Source of the DNA: Kiritimatiellia bacterium
Lineage (GTDB): Bacteria; Verrucomicrobiota; Kiritimatiellia; RFP12; UBA1067
NCBI GenBank assembly: GCA_017547265.1
Contig: JAFYQC010000101.1
Location: forward strand, 1 to 16,349
Length of the DNA: 16,349 nt
Reading direction: 5' to 3'
Shown: positions 1-7,544 of the stretch, piece by piece
Layout of the letters: each line of letters begins with the position of its first letter
Numbering within the stretch: the first letter of the stretch is position 1
Position numbers and translations under genes: made by a program
Notes under the pieces: model-generated
Told to the model about the DNA's origin: nothing
Seen by the model: the letters and a program-made list of their open reading frames with translations, nothing else
The model's database searches: none

Positions 1-551
1 GGCGTCTCCGGCCCGCCGATCAAAACGCGGTCGGGGGAAAGCAAGTCCTTTATCGCCGTTCCCTCGGCGAGGAACTCCGGGTTCGAAAGGACGGTAAAGC
101 GGTATTTAGCGCTGTCATTCAGGATCGCTTCCATCGCGGCGGCAGTGCGGACTGGGAGCGTCGACTTCTCGACGACGATCTTGTCGCCGTCGGCATAGCC
201 CTTGATCTCGCGCGCCGTCGCCTCCCAGAACTGTAGGTCGCTCGCCCTGCCCGCGCCGCGCCCGAACATCTTCGTCGGGGTGTTGACGCCGACGAAGATT
301 ATGTCGCACTTCTTGACGGCGGACTTTATGTCGGTCGTGAAAAAGAGGTTCTTGCCGCGAACTTCCTTCACGACGTCGACAAGACCCGGCTCATAGATGG
401 GGAGAGCGTAGTTCTTCGAGTTCCACGCCGCGATGCGCTTCGCATTGATGTCGCAGACGTAAACCTTGCGGTCGGGGTTCATCTTGGCGATGACGGCCAT
501 TGTAGGCCCGCCGATGTACCCAGCCCCGATGCAGACTATGTTTTTGTTCAT
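1..551 (-). CDS. ugd: UDP-glucose 6-dehydrogenase, animal-like type (partial, C-terminus off the left edge)
   Basis: This enzyme oxidises UDP-glucose twice with NAD+ to UDP-glucuronate, a precursor for capsule, exopolysaccharide and other uronic-acid glycans, in the cytoplasm. The first 183 codons are visible. The NAD-binding Rossmann motif GAGYIGG is at residues 9-15, followed by LPIYEPGL (50-57), VNTPTK (89-94), EKSTLPVR (128-135) and [14 protein letters not shown] (157-170). The wording of these motifs, including RGKNLFF (65-71), matches animal UGDH as I remember it more closely than the usual short bacterial Ugd/TuaD. The catalytic cysteine lies beyond the window. The ATG at 551 is the natural start because the Rossmann motif follows directly. 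No Shine-Dalgarno sequence precedes it, and an exact TATAAT lies 8 bases upstream. It sits 73 bases after rnfB and probably has its own promoter. The family assignment is very sure. Confidence 0.95.
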   Translation of the reverse strand, partial: MNKNIVCIGAGYIGGPTMAVIAKMNPDRKVYVCDINAKRIAAWNSKNYALPIYEPGLVDVVKEVRGKNLFFTTDIKSAVKKCDIIFVGVNTPTKMFGRGAGRASDLQFWEATAREIKGYADGDKIVVEKSTLPVRTAAAMEAILNDSAKYRFTVLSNPEFLAEGTAIKDLLSPDRVLIGGPET

Positions 552-559
552 AAGCAGAA

Positions 560-565
560 ATTATA
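560..565 (-). promoter_or_regulatory. Consensus -10 box 8 bases before the ugd ATG
   Basis: On the minus strand an exact TATAAT ends 8 bases before the ugd start codon. A transcript starting the usual 6 to 9 bases after the -10 box would begin at or next to the A of ATG, so the mRNA would be leaderless. No convincing -35 box is found at 16 to 18 bases, where the best match is CTGCAC at 17. There is no Shine-Dalgarno sequence in the 8 bases. Confidence 0.55.
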
Positions 566-624
566 TCAAATAGGCGCGGCGAGTGCAGGACAAGCAATGG
601 ACTACGCGAGACGCAAGTCGCGCG

Positions 625-1434
625 TCAGTTGCCCGACTCGAAGTGCGGATCGACGCCGATGCACTTCGCAGGGCACTTCGCGGCGATCTGCTCGTCGGTC
701 GGCGGGTTCTCGTAGTTGACCTTGGCGAGAAAGCCCTGGAACGTGAAGTGGCCGGCTTCCTTTCCGCCGGAGTTCTTTTCGCAGAGGTGGCAGCCCATGC
801 AGCCGACGCCGCAGACCTTGCGGACGTTCGGCCCCTTGTCGGGGTTCGCGCAGAGGACATGGATCGTCGCGGACGCAGGAACGAGCTCGATGATCTTCTT
901 CGGGCATGCCGTCACGCACTTGCCGCAGCCGATGCAGAGACGCTTGTCGACCTTCGCAAGACCGTCATGGACTGATATCGCGCCCTTCGGGCAGACGTTC
1001 GCGCAAGCACCGTAGCCGAGGCAGCCGTATGTACAGCCCTTGTCGCCACCCGCCGTCATAGCTGCTACGCTGCAGTCGCAAATGCCGTTGTAGTCGCCAA
1101 CGCGAATCGCCTCGGAGCGCGTTCCGCAGCACTTTACGAGCGCGACGCGCTTCTCGGTCGCGGTCGCCTCGACGCCGAGGATCTTGGCGACTGCCGCGGC
1201 ACATGCGTCGCCGCCTGCTGCACACGCGCCGTTAGGCGCAGTCCCAGCGACGAGTGCACGGGCATAGCCATCGCACCCAGGGAAGCCGCATCCGCCGCAG
1301 TTCGCGCCTGGAAGCGCGGCAGTCACCATGCCGATGCGCGGATCTTCGCGGACGGCGAGATACTTGTCTGCGACGGCAAGCGCGATTGCCGCGACAAGGC
1401 CAACACCTGCGATAATTGCAATTGCGATTGTCAT
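625..1434 (-). CDS. rnfB: Rnf electron transport complex subunit RnfB
   Basis: RnfB is the iron-sulfur subunit that passes electrons between ferredoxin and the membrane-bound Rnf complex, which couples ferredoxin:NAD+ electron transfer to ion pumping. Residues 4-22 form the single N-terminal membrane helix. The RnfB-type Fe-S domain follows with C46, C49, C54 and C71. Two ferredoxin-type clusters are seen: C134/C138/C144/C148-P and C167/C170/C173/C177-P. Further cysteines (C102/C103, C119/C121, C208/C212/C215/C218, C254/C258) suggest extra clusters, more like the long RnfB of anaerobes than the roughly 190-residue E. coli RsxB. At 269 residues it fits that longer class. A Shine-Dalgarno AAGGA (1443-1447) lies 8 bases before the ATG. 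It follows rnfA across a 171-base gap filled by a tandem repeat and is probably transcribed with it. Confidence 0.95.
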   Translation of the reverse strand: MTIAIAIIAGVGLVAAIALAVADKYLAVREDPRIGMVTAALPGANCGGCGFPGCDGYARALVAGTAPNGACAAGGDACAAAVAKILGVEATATEKRVALVKCCGTRSEAIRVGDYNGICDCSVAAMTAGGDKGCTYGCLGYGACANVCPKGAISVHDGLAKVDKRLCIGCGKCVTACPKKIIELVPASATIHVLCANPDKGPNVRKVCGVGCMGCHLCEKNSGGKEAGHFTFQGFLAKVNYENPPTDEQIAAKCPAKCIGVDPHFESGN

Positions 1435-1451
1435 ATTTTAAATCCTTATTC

Positions 1452-1605
1452 TCTCCTAACTCCTGACTTCTGACCCCTAACTCCTAACCTCCAACTCCAA
1501 CTCAAAACTCCAACTCCTGACTACTGACCCCTAACTCCTAACCTCCAACTCCAACTCAAAACTCCAACTCCTGACTACTGACCCCTAACTCCTGACCCCT
1601 GACCC
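1452..1605 (-). repeat. 54-bp tandem repeat array built from degenerate heptamers, between rnfA and rnfB
   Basis: Two full copies of a 54-bp unit occupy 1463-1516 and 1517-1570 and differ at one position that I can see (cttctg versus ctactg). A third copy starts at 1571, matches for about 23 bases and then breaks into shorter units up to 1605. On the minus strand much of it reads as a string of 7-mers of the form AGGRGTY, for example AGGGGTC, AGGAGTT and AGTAGTC. It fills almost the whole rnfA-rnfB gap and ends just short of the rnfB Shine-Dalgarno sequence. It abuts, and may overlap by a base or two, the rnfA stop codon. It resembles in style the short tandemly repeated heptanucleotides described in cyanobacteria, but no homology is claimed. 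Confidence 0.9.
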
Positions 1606-2193
1606 CTAATACGGCAGCTTCACAAGCCCCGAGAATCCCATGAACGCAAGAGACAGAAGCCCGCCCGTGACGAGCGCGATTGCTATGCCGCGGAAGCAGC
1701 GCGGAGGGTCGGCGTGCGCAAGCTTCTCGCGAATGCCAGAGAAGATGACGAGCGCAAAGCCGAAGCCGACGGCGGCCGCGAACGAGAAGAAGACGGACTC
1801 GAAAAAGCCAGTTCCCTGCTTGCAGTTGATCTCCGCCGCACCGAGAACGGCACAGTTCGTCGTGATGAGAGGAAGGAAGATGCCAAGCGCGGCGTGGAGC
1901 GGCGGCAGAAAACGCTTCATCGCGATGTCGATGAACTGGACGAGCGACGCGATAACGAGAATGAACGCAAGCGTGTGGATGTAGCCGAGGCCGTTCGGCT
2001 GCAGAAGCCAGTGGTCGAGGCACCACGTCACCGCCGCGGCGACCGTCATGACGAACACGACCGCGCCCGACATGCCTAGCGCCGTGTCGAGCTTCTTCGA
2101 CACCCCGAGGAACGGGCAGCAACCAAGAAAGCGGCTCAGAACGAAGTTGTTCACAAGAACCGCGCCAACAAGAAGCATCAAGTAGTAGCTCAT
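1606..2193 (-). CDS. rnfA: Rnf electron transport complex subunit RnfA
   Basis: RnfA is one of the two homologous integral membrane subunits (with RnfE) of the Rnf ferredoxin:NAD+ oxidoreductase. The protein of 195 residues matches the family length (E. coli RsxA is 193). Family signatures are plain: [12 protein letters not shown] near residues 13-24, [16 protein letters not shown] (26-41), [15 protein letters not shown] near 103-117, and the C-terminal [12 protein letters not shown]. Six membrane helices are expected and the hydrophobic pattern agrees. The Cys in LGCCPF and the Cys in TTNCAV correspond to the conserved intramembrane cysteines of the family. It precedes rnfB, but rnfC, D, G and E do not flank the pair. 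It has its own promoter in the 51-base gap after dapF and no Shine-Dalgarno sequence. The stop is TAG. Confidence 0.97.
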   Translation of the reverse strand: MSYYLMLLVGAVLVNNFVLSRFLGCCPFLGVSKKLDTALGMSGAVVFVMTVAAAVTWCLDHWLLQPNGLGYIHTLAFILVIASLVQFIDIAMKRFLPPLHAALGIFLPLITTNCAVLGAAEINCKQGTGFFESVFFSFAAAVGFGFALVIFSGIREKLAHADPPRCFRGIAIALVTGGLLSLAFMGFSGLVKLPY

Positions 2194-2205
2194 AAGTTTG
2201 TCCCG

Positions 2206-2234
2206 ATTATATCATTATTCACGCCAGGCTTCAA
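2206..2234 (-). promoter_or_regulatory. Sigma-70-type promoter of rnfA
   Basis: On the minus strand TTGAAG (2229-2234) is followed by a 17-base spacer and an exact TATAAT (2206-2211). The ATG of rnfA lies 12 bases after the -10 box, so the predicted 5' leader is only about 4 to 6 bases. No Shine-Dalgarno sequence is present. This is the best-formed promoter in the window and separates the rnf genes from the upstream dapF operon. Confidence 0.7.
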
Positions 2235-2244
2235 GTGTCCTTGG

Positions 2245-3042
2245 TTATTCCGGAACGACTCCGAGGGAGTCGAGGTCTATCGTTCCCTCGTAGACACGTT
2301 TCACCGGCCCAGTCAGCGTTATGTCTGAAAACCCCGCCTCGGTCTTGACGCCGTCGACGGTCAGCTCGTAGCCGCCCGCCGTCTTGACGCGCACAGGGAA
2401 CCTGAGCCCGTACTGCGCGACGCCCACGACAGCCGCCGCGACCGAACCTGTACCGCAGGCGAACGTCTCAGACTCGACGCCGCGCTCGTATGTGCGCACC
2501 GAAACACGGTCGGGAGCCCGGTAGCAGACGAAGTTGACATTCGTGCCATCGGGCGCAAACTCGTCGCTCATCCTTATGCGCCGTCCCTCGCCTTCGACGT
2601 CCGCCTTTGCGATGTTGTCGACTGGCACGATCTTGTGCGGAACGCCCGCGACTACGAAATCGTCGCCAAGGTCCTTGGGATCGGGCATCGCGATGCGGAC
2701 GAGATCATCGTCAAGCAGCTCCGCGTCCACAGGCCCCGCCGCTGTTTCGAAGCGCATCGCTTTTCCCGCGACCGCGCCAATCTCGCGCGCGAACGCGGCG
2801 ACGCATCTCGCGCCGTTTCCGCAGAGATCCGCCTCCGAGCCGTCGGGGTTGAAGAACCTCATCTTGAAATCGGCCGCATCGGAGCGCTGCACGAGGATTA
2901 CGCCCTCGCACCCGATGCCGCTTGGACGTGTCGCCATGGCCGCAATCAGGCGGTGCTCGCAGGGGAAGTCGCCGTCGCGGTCATCGACGAGGACGAAGTC
3001 GTTCCCCGCCCCATGCATCTTGACGAATCTGACCGGTTTCAT
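2245..3042 (-). CDS. dapF: Diaminopimelate epimerase
   Basis: DapF converts LL-2,6-diaminopimelate to meso-diaminopimelate without a cofactor, giving the peptidoglycan cross-linking residue and the precursor of lysine. The protein has 265 residues (usual 265-285). The N-terminal KMHGAGNDF is at 8-16. The two catalytic cysteines are seen as C74 in DLCGNGARC (72-80) and C196 in ETFACGTGS (192-200). The motif usually read as GIGADG is GIGCEG here (42-47), a mild variation. The ATG at 3042 is preceded by a strong GGGAGGG (3051-3057) 8 bases away, inside the end of the protease gene. Only 2 bases separate it from the protease stop, so the two are co-transcribed. This implies a meso-DAP cell wall. 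Confidence 0.96.
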   Translation of the reverse strand: MKPVRFVKMHGAGNDFVLVDDRDGDFPCEHRLIAAMATRPSGIGCEGVILVQRSDAADFKMRFFNPDGSEADLCGNGARCVAAFAREIGAVAGKAMRFETAAGPVDAELLDDDLVRIAMPDPKDLGDDFVVAGVPHKIVPVDNIAKADVEGEGRRIRMSDEFAPDGTNVNFVCYRAPDRVSVRTYERGVESETFACGTGSVAAAVVGVAQYGLRFPVRVKTAGGYELTVDGVKTEAGFSDITLTGPVKRVYEGTIDLDSLGVVPE

Positions 3043-3044
3043 TT

Positions 3045-5123
3045 TCAGAACCCTCCCATGATCGCGTTGTACCAGCCGCTGTTCGTGCGCGGACGCGGCA
3101 CCTCCGCGCCGTTATTCAGTCGTATGAGGTCGGACATGACGTTAAACGCCGCGTCGAGAACAACGTCGTCCTTCGAGCGTTCGTTGCGCTTGCGGCGGCG
3201 CGGCTTTTCTTCCTCTTCGTCGTCATCGTCAGCGTCGGCAATCTCCCTGAGCTCGCGGTCGGCGGCCATCTGGGCCTTCCTCGCCTCGCGCTCGAGCGAG
3301 ACTTCCTCGCGCTCGCTCATCTCCTTCATGGCGTTGACGTTCGCGAGGTGCTTCTGGTAGCGTTCGTCGGTCGCGAGCCGCTCTTCCGCGAGCTTGCGGA
3401 GCTGTGGAACATACTCATACATGTTCCAGCAGCGCGCGTAGTCGGCGGGAAGGATGCGGCTGAACGGCAGCGCGTTGGGGAGCTTGTCCTCGCCAATGTC
3501 AAGCGAGTCGAGAAGCGACGGAAGCCGTATGTCGGCCTCAACGCCCTCGAGCTGAGTCGAACGCCCGTCAACGCGGTAAAACCTCGCCGTCGTGATCTTC
3601 ATCGAACCATACTGCGCGGGACCCATGCCGAGCACCGTCTGGACAGTTCCCTTGCCGTGGGTCTTGCCGTCGCCGAGGACGACTGCGCGTCCAACGTCCT
3701 GGAGATGGCCAGCGACAATCTCGGAAGCCGACGCGCTCGCACGGTCGGTAAGCACCACAAGAGGTTTGCGGAACGCGACAGGATTGCCGTAGGGAATCGG
3801 GAGACACCCGAGGTTGCGCACGTCCTTGACCTGCACGACAGGGCCGTTCGGTACAAAAAGCGCCGAGAGAAGCACCGCCTCGCGGAGCGACCCGCCGCCG
3901 TTGCCGCGAAGGTCAAGTACAAGCCCGCCGACGTCCTCGGCGTTGAACTCCGCGATGAGCCTTGCTACGTCCATCGCGCAACTGCGGAAGCCGGGATCCT
4001 GCGGGCGCTTGTCCATCGTGCCGTAGAAGCCGGGAAGATAAACGTAGCCGACCTTATTCGTGAAACCGCCTAGCGAAACCGTCTCTACGCGCCCCGTAGC
4101 CGCCTGGTCCTCGAGCTTGATCTCGTCGCGGACAAGCTCAATGAGCTTCTTCGTCGCGCCCGACGTGTCGGAGCGCGGAACGATCTCGAGCGTGACGCGC
4201 GTGCCCTTCGGCCCGCGTATCTTCTTGATGGACTTCTTTATCGGCTTCCACATGATGTCTTCCATCTCGCCATCTTCCTGCTGGACGCCGACGATCTTGT
4301 CACCCTCTTTTATGCGCCCGTCGCGGTCAACCGGCCCGCCCGCCATGATCTCGACGATTTTGAGCGCTCCTTCGTCCATATGCAGGACCGCGCCAACGCC
4401 ACAGAGAGTCAGGCTCATCTCCATGTCGAAGTCCTCCTTGGACGCAGGCGACATGTAGTCGGAGTGAGGGTCGTAGGCGCGAGCCACGGCAGAAAGATAG
4501 TGCTGGAGAACCGCCTCTTCGTCTGGCTCGGTAAGAACGGTGTAGTACTGGTGGTACTTCTTCACGAGACTTCCCGCGGCATCGACCTCGTTCGTCGACT
4601 TGTCGAGTTCCGCGCCGAGGATCTGGACTAGCGCCTCGTTCTTGAGACGCCTGCGCCAATGGTCCTCCGCCTCCTCCTTCGTCTCTGGCCAAGGCGCGTC
4701 CTTGCGCTTCACACGATACGTTTCGTTTGTCGAAAAGTCCCATTCAACCGTCGCGAGGAAATTCGTCGCGAACTCCATGCGCTCAGCGAGGCGGCGGCAG
4801 TAGAGGTTGTAGACGTCGAAGCCGAAGGACGGATCGCCCGCGTGCAGCTCGTCGTCGAGCGACTTCTCGCGCTTCGCGAGCTCGTCCATGTCGGATTTCA
4901 GGAACACGGAGTGGTCGAAGTCGTAGAACGTAACGAGGTTCGTCCACGCCTTTTGCGAGATGTCGTCGTCGAGCTTCTTCTGGAGGACGTGGTACTTCGG
5001 AAGCATGTCGCCGACGCGGCGCGCGATCTTCCCGTAATAGTCCTGCGGCTGCACTTCCGCGGCAGATGCGCCGAAAGAAGCGAACAGCGCAAGGACTAGC
5101 GCGTATTGAATTGTTCTCTTCAT
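3045..5123 (-). CDS. prc: C-terminal processing protease, Tsp/Prc type (family S41)
   Basis: This periplasmic serine protease degrades or trims envelope proteins from their C-termini. In E. coli Prc acts on FtsI and, with NlpI, on peptidoglycan hydrolases. It has 692 residues, close to E. coli Prc (682). A signal peptide covers residues 1-21, with cleavage near ASA-AE. The N-terminal Tsp domain runs to about 230. A PDZ domain follows at about 235-320 (AGGPVDRDGRIKEGDKIVGV, 261-280). The S41 catalytic domain spans about 350-530, with the SASASE motif (463-468, likely nucleophile S465 by alignment to Prc S430) and K491 in HGKGTVQ as the general base. A highly charged segment at about 600-650 contains an Asp/Glu run and an Arg/Lys run. 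GGAGA lies 8 bases before the ATG, and the ATG overlaps the preceding stop as ATGA. Confidence 0.95.
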   Translation of the reverse strand: MKRTIQYALVLALFASFGASAAEVQPQDYYGKIARRVGDMLPKYHVLQKKLDDDISQKAWTNLVTFYDFDHSVFLKSDMDELAKREKSLDDELHAGDPSFGFDVYNLYCRRLAERMEFATNFLATVEWDFSTNETYRVKRKDAPWPETKEEAEDHWRRRLKNEALVQILGAELDKSTNEVDAAGSLVKKYHQYYTVLTEPDEEAVLQHYLSAVARAYDPHSDYMSPASKEDFDMEMSLTLCGVGAVLHMDEGALKIVEIMAGGPVDRDGRIKEGDKIVGVQQEDGEMEDIMWKPIKKSIKKIRGPKGTRVTLEIVPRSDTSGATKKLIELVRDEIKLEDQAATGRVETVSLGGFTNKVGYVYLPGFYGTMDKRPQDPGFRSCAMDVARLIAEFNAEDVGGLVLDLRGNGGGSLREAVLLSALFVPNGPVVQVKDVRNLGCLPIPYGNPVAFRKPLVVLTDRASASASEIVAGHLQDVGRAVVLGDGKTHGKGTVQTVLGMGPAQYGSMKITTARFYRVDGRSTQLEGVEADIRLPSLLDSLDIGEDKLPNALPFSRILPADYARCWNMYEYVPQLRKLAEERLATDERYQKHLANVNAMKEMSEREEVSLEREARKAQMAADRELREIADADDDDEEEEKPRRRKRNERSKDDVVLDAAFNVMSDLIRLNNGAEVPRPRTNSGWYNAIMGGF

Positions 5124-5797
5124 GAATTGCTCTCCATGAGCCCTATGAGGCGTTCCAGTTCCGCAGGCTGAATCACGACACGCTCCGTCGCGAACCCCCT
5201 GGCAAGTTCACACGAATTCATCACCACGGCGCCCTGCACTTCAGCGATATGCTGCCTGAACGTATCGGATGCAAACGCAAGGACTGGCGTTACCGCGCCA
5301 TTCCAACCGGCGGCCGCAAGCGCCGACTTCACGAGCTGCGCCTCCTTACGCGCCTGGGCGAGAGGATCGCGATCTGGAAGCTGGCCGTCGAGGAGTATGT
5401 GTCCGTCCTCCACCGTCACATTGCCGCGCCAGTATTTCGTCTCGACCGCGAACACGCCCGCCGGACCTGCAACGACATGGTCGACATGCTTACCGCCCGC
5501 GACGAAGTCGTTGAACACATGGTAGGTCTCTGGCAGATGCGTGAGGATGCCGGAGACGCGCTCCTCGCCGCGCGCGCCCTTAAAGAAGCGCTCGGCGTGA
5601 CGAAGGCCCTTCGAAAGACTCCAGCCGGAATAGACGATCGACACAGCAAGAAGCGAAAGCCCCCACACTACATTTGCAAACGCCGTGGCGGCGACGGCAA
5701 ACCCGGCGACAAACACGCCGAGAAACAGGGGCCAGAGCCCTGTCACCATGCCCTTTACTCGCGCCCACTCTCCGGCGACGCCGTGAACCTTAGCCAT
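5120..5797 (-). CDS. Membrane-anchored NERD-domain protein (nuclease-related)
   Basis: NERD domains are distant relatives of the PD-(D/E)xK nucleases. Most are uncharacterised and a role in DNA processing is only presumed. Residues 20-42 and 43-62 are two hydrophobic segments likely to anchor the protein, with the NERD domain on the cytoplasmic side. The domain starts at GARGEE (74-79, E78/E79), with HVDHVV (104-109, D106) and VETKYW (118-123, an E-x-K active-site signature). All three acidic positions and the lysine are kept, so an active nuclease is possible. There are 225 residues. GAGG lies 9 bases before the ATG. The start overlaps the end of dxs by 8 bases, and the stop overlaps the protease start by 4. 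Its place between isoprenoid and envelope genes does not explain its role. Confidence 0.85.
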   Translation of the reverse strand: MAKVHGVAGEWARVKGMVTGLWPLFLGVFVAGFAVAATAFANVVWGLSLLAVSIVYSGWSLSKGLRHAERFFKGARGEERVSGILTHLPETYHVFNDFVAGGKHVDHVVAGPAGVFAVETKYWRGNVTVEDGHILLDGQLPDRDPLAQARKEAQLVKSALAAAGWNGAVTPVLAFASDTFRQHIAEVQGAVVMNSCELARGFATERVVIQPAELERLIGLMESNS

Positions 5798-7544
5798 TTT
5801 TGAGAACCTCCGCTATCGAATCAACGTCAAGGCCGTACTTCCTCTCGAGCTCCGCCTGCGTGCCGTGCGGTATGAACGCATCGGGCCACCCGAACTTCAC
5901 ATCGGCGCCAATCGCCTCGCCAAACCCGCCGGCAACCGCACCGTTTTCAATGCTCACGATCTTCATTCCTGCGGCGCGCTGCTTGGCAAGAAGCTCACTG
6001 TCGAACGGCTTCAAATAGCGGGCATGAACCGCGATCCCACCGACGCGAGACGCGACCTCGCACGCCTTGCCGTACCAGTCGCCTGTCGCCCAAATGGCGA
6101 GACGGGCGGCCGAGTTGGTGAGTGGAGGAGTGGAGGAGTGAGGGAGTGGGTGAGTTGGCACCTTGCCGCGGGGATAGCGGATCACGGTCGGGCCGTTGCG
6201 GTCAAGGGCTTCCTTAAGCAACGCCTTCAAGTCGTCCGCGTCTTTCGGCTGGCATATCGTCACATTGGGAAGGCAGCGCAGCATCGCGATGTCGTAGAGC
6301 CCCTGATGCGTCACCCCGTCTGCGCCAACGACGCCCGCACGGTCTACGCAGAAGACGACGGGCTGGTTGGAAATCGCCACGTCGTGCATCACCTGGTCTA
6401 CGGCCCGCTGCAAGAACGTCGAGTAGACTGCGACGACAGGACGCATGCCTCCCGCGGCAAGCCCTCCTGCAAACGCGACCATGTGGCCTTCGGCTATGCC
6501 TACGTCGAAGAAGCGATCGGGATAGCGCGCGGCAAAACCGGCGAGCCCCGTTCCATCGCGCATCGCCGCAGTCAGCGCAACGACGCGATCGTCGTCCTTC
6601 GCAAGCTCGCACAGCGCATCGCCAAACGCCTCGCTCCAACCCGGCGCAGGCGGCTCGCGCGACCCATCCGTCGGAAGCGCGAGATCGACGGTGTCGGGGG
6701 TCGAAGGCCAGGGGAACGGCCCAACGCCATGCCATGCCGTCGGGTTCTTCTCGGCGGGGCCATAGCCGTGGCCCTTCTTAGTGACGACATGCAGAAGAAC
6801 AGGGCGGTTCTCTTCCTTCGCGGCTGTGAGCGCAGAGACGAGCGCGGCAAGATCATGGCCGTCAATCGGGCCTAGGTAGTGGAAGCCGAACTCCTCGAAC
6901 CAGACGTTGCGGAGCATCATCGTCTTGAGGCGATTCTTCACCCAGTGGACAAGCCCGTAGAGGAACGACAGACGAAGCGCGCGACCGATCTTCTTGGCGA
7001 CGTTCTTAGCGCGGTTGTAGCGGATGCCCGACGTGAGGCGGCCAAGCCCCTTCGCGATGCTCCCCGCCGGCTTCGCTATCGACATGTCGTTGTCGTTCAG
7101 GACGACGATAAGCCGCTTTGTGGCCGCCGCGCAGTTGTTGAGCGCCTCGAAACTCGTGCCGTTCGCAAACGAAGCATCTCCTATGACGGCGACTACATGC
7201 TCCTTGCCGCCACGTCTGTCGCGTGCGGCGGCAAGGCCCTCGGCAACAGAAAGCGCAACGCCCGCATGTCCAGCAATTGCCGCATCGGCCTTAGACTCGG
7301 CGGGGTTGGGAAAGCCGGATATCCCGCCCATCTTGCGGAGCGTTGGAAAAGCGGCGTCACGGCCGGTGAGGATCTTCCACGCGTATGCCTGGTGACCGAC
7401 ATCCCACACGATGCGGTCGGTCTCGGGATCGAAGACATCTGCGAGGGCCATCGCGATCTCTACGGCGCCGAGCGACGACGCAAGGTGCCCGCCGTTCTTA
7501 GAAACGGTCTCGAGGATTCTGTGTCTAAGCTCTATCGGCTTCAC
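5790..7544 (-). CDS. dxs: 1-deoxy-D-xylulose-5-phosphate synthase
   Basis: DXS condenses pyruvate and glyceraldehyde 3-phosphate with thiamine diphosphate in the first step of the MEP isoprenoid pathway. It has 584 residues against about 620 in E. coli, and the usual 20-30 residue lead before the first helix is missing. Key features are GGHLASSLG (18-26, H20), the ThDP-binding GDAS (122-125, D123; usually GDG), KGHGYGPAE (257-265), AEGHMVAF (351-358, E352 as general acid/base; usually AEQH), and DRAGVVGADGVTHQG (401-415, H413). The start is GTG, overlapping the previous stop as GTGA. An in-frame TGA two codons upstream rules out a longer N-terminus, and AGGA lies 7 bases before. Residues 463-478 are a Pro/Ser/Thr-rich stretch encoded by an octamer repeat that replaces the usual linker after RYPRG. 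Confidence 0.94.
   Translation of the reverse strand: MKPIELRHRILETVSKNGGHLASSLGAVEIAMALADVFDPETDRIVWDVGHQAYAWKILTGRDAAFPTLRKMGGISGFPNPAESKADAAIAGHAGVALSVAEGLAAARDRRGGKEHVVAVIGDASFANGTSFEALNNCAAATKRLIVVLNDNDMSIAKPAGSIAKGLGRLTSGIRYNRAKNVAKKIGRALRLSFLYGLVHWVKNRLKTMMLRNVWFEEFGFHYLGPIDGHDLAALVSALTAAKEENRPVLLHVVTKKGHGYGPAEKNPTAWHGVGPFPWPSTPDTVDLALPTDGSREPPAPGWSEAFGDALCELAKDDDRVVALTAAMRDGTGLAGFAARYPDRFFDVGIAEGHMVAFAGGLAAGGMRPVVAVYSTFLQRAVDQVMHDVAISNQPVVFCVDRAGVVGADGVTHQGLYDIAMLRCLPNVTICQPKDADDLKALLKEALDRNGPTVIRYPRGKVPTHPLPHSSTPPLTNSAARLAIWATGDWYGKACEVASRVGGIAVHARYLKPFDSELLAKQRAAGMKIVSIENGAVAGGFGEAIGADVKFGWPDAFIPHGTQAELERKYGLDVDSIAEVLKNG
6112..6158 (+). repeat. In-frame octamer repeat inside dxs
   Basis: On the plus strand 47 bases read as six 8-base units, each beginning GAGT: GAGTTGGT, GAGTGGAG, GAGTGGAG, GAGTGAGG, GAGTGGGT and a truncated GAGTTGG. 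It lies antisense to dxs and encodes residues 463-478 (PTHPLPHSSTPPLTNS). This sits in the linker after the RYPRG motif, before the C-terminal domain. Period 8 is not a codon multiple, but the whole stretch keeps the reading frame. Its G/A/T-only composition resembles the minus strand of the repeat at 1452-1605. Confidence 0.85.

Noticed and set aside
604..622. Hairpin CGCGA/TCGCG downstream of rnfB as a terminator
   Set aside because: A 5-bp stem with no U-run on the transcript side; not distinguishable from chance in GC-rich sequence.
1452..1605. CRISPR array
   Set aside because: Repeats are directly adjacent with no unique spacers, and no cas gene is present.
5865..6875. Plus-strand open frame of 336 codons opposite dxs
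   Set aside because: The dxs motifs on the other strand are unmistakable; this frame shows no domain.
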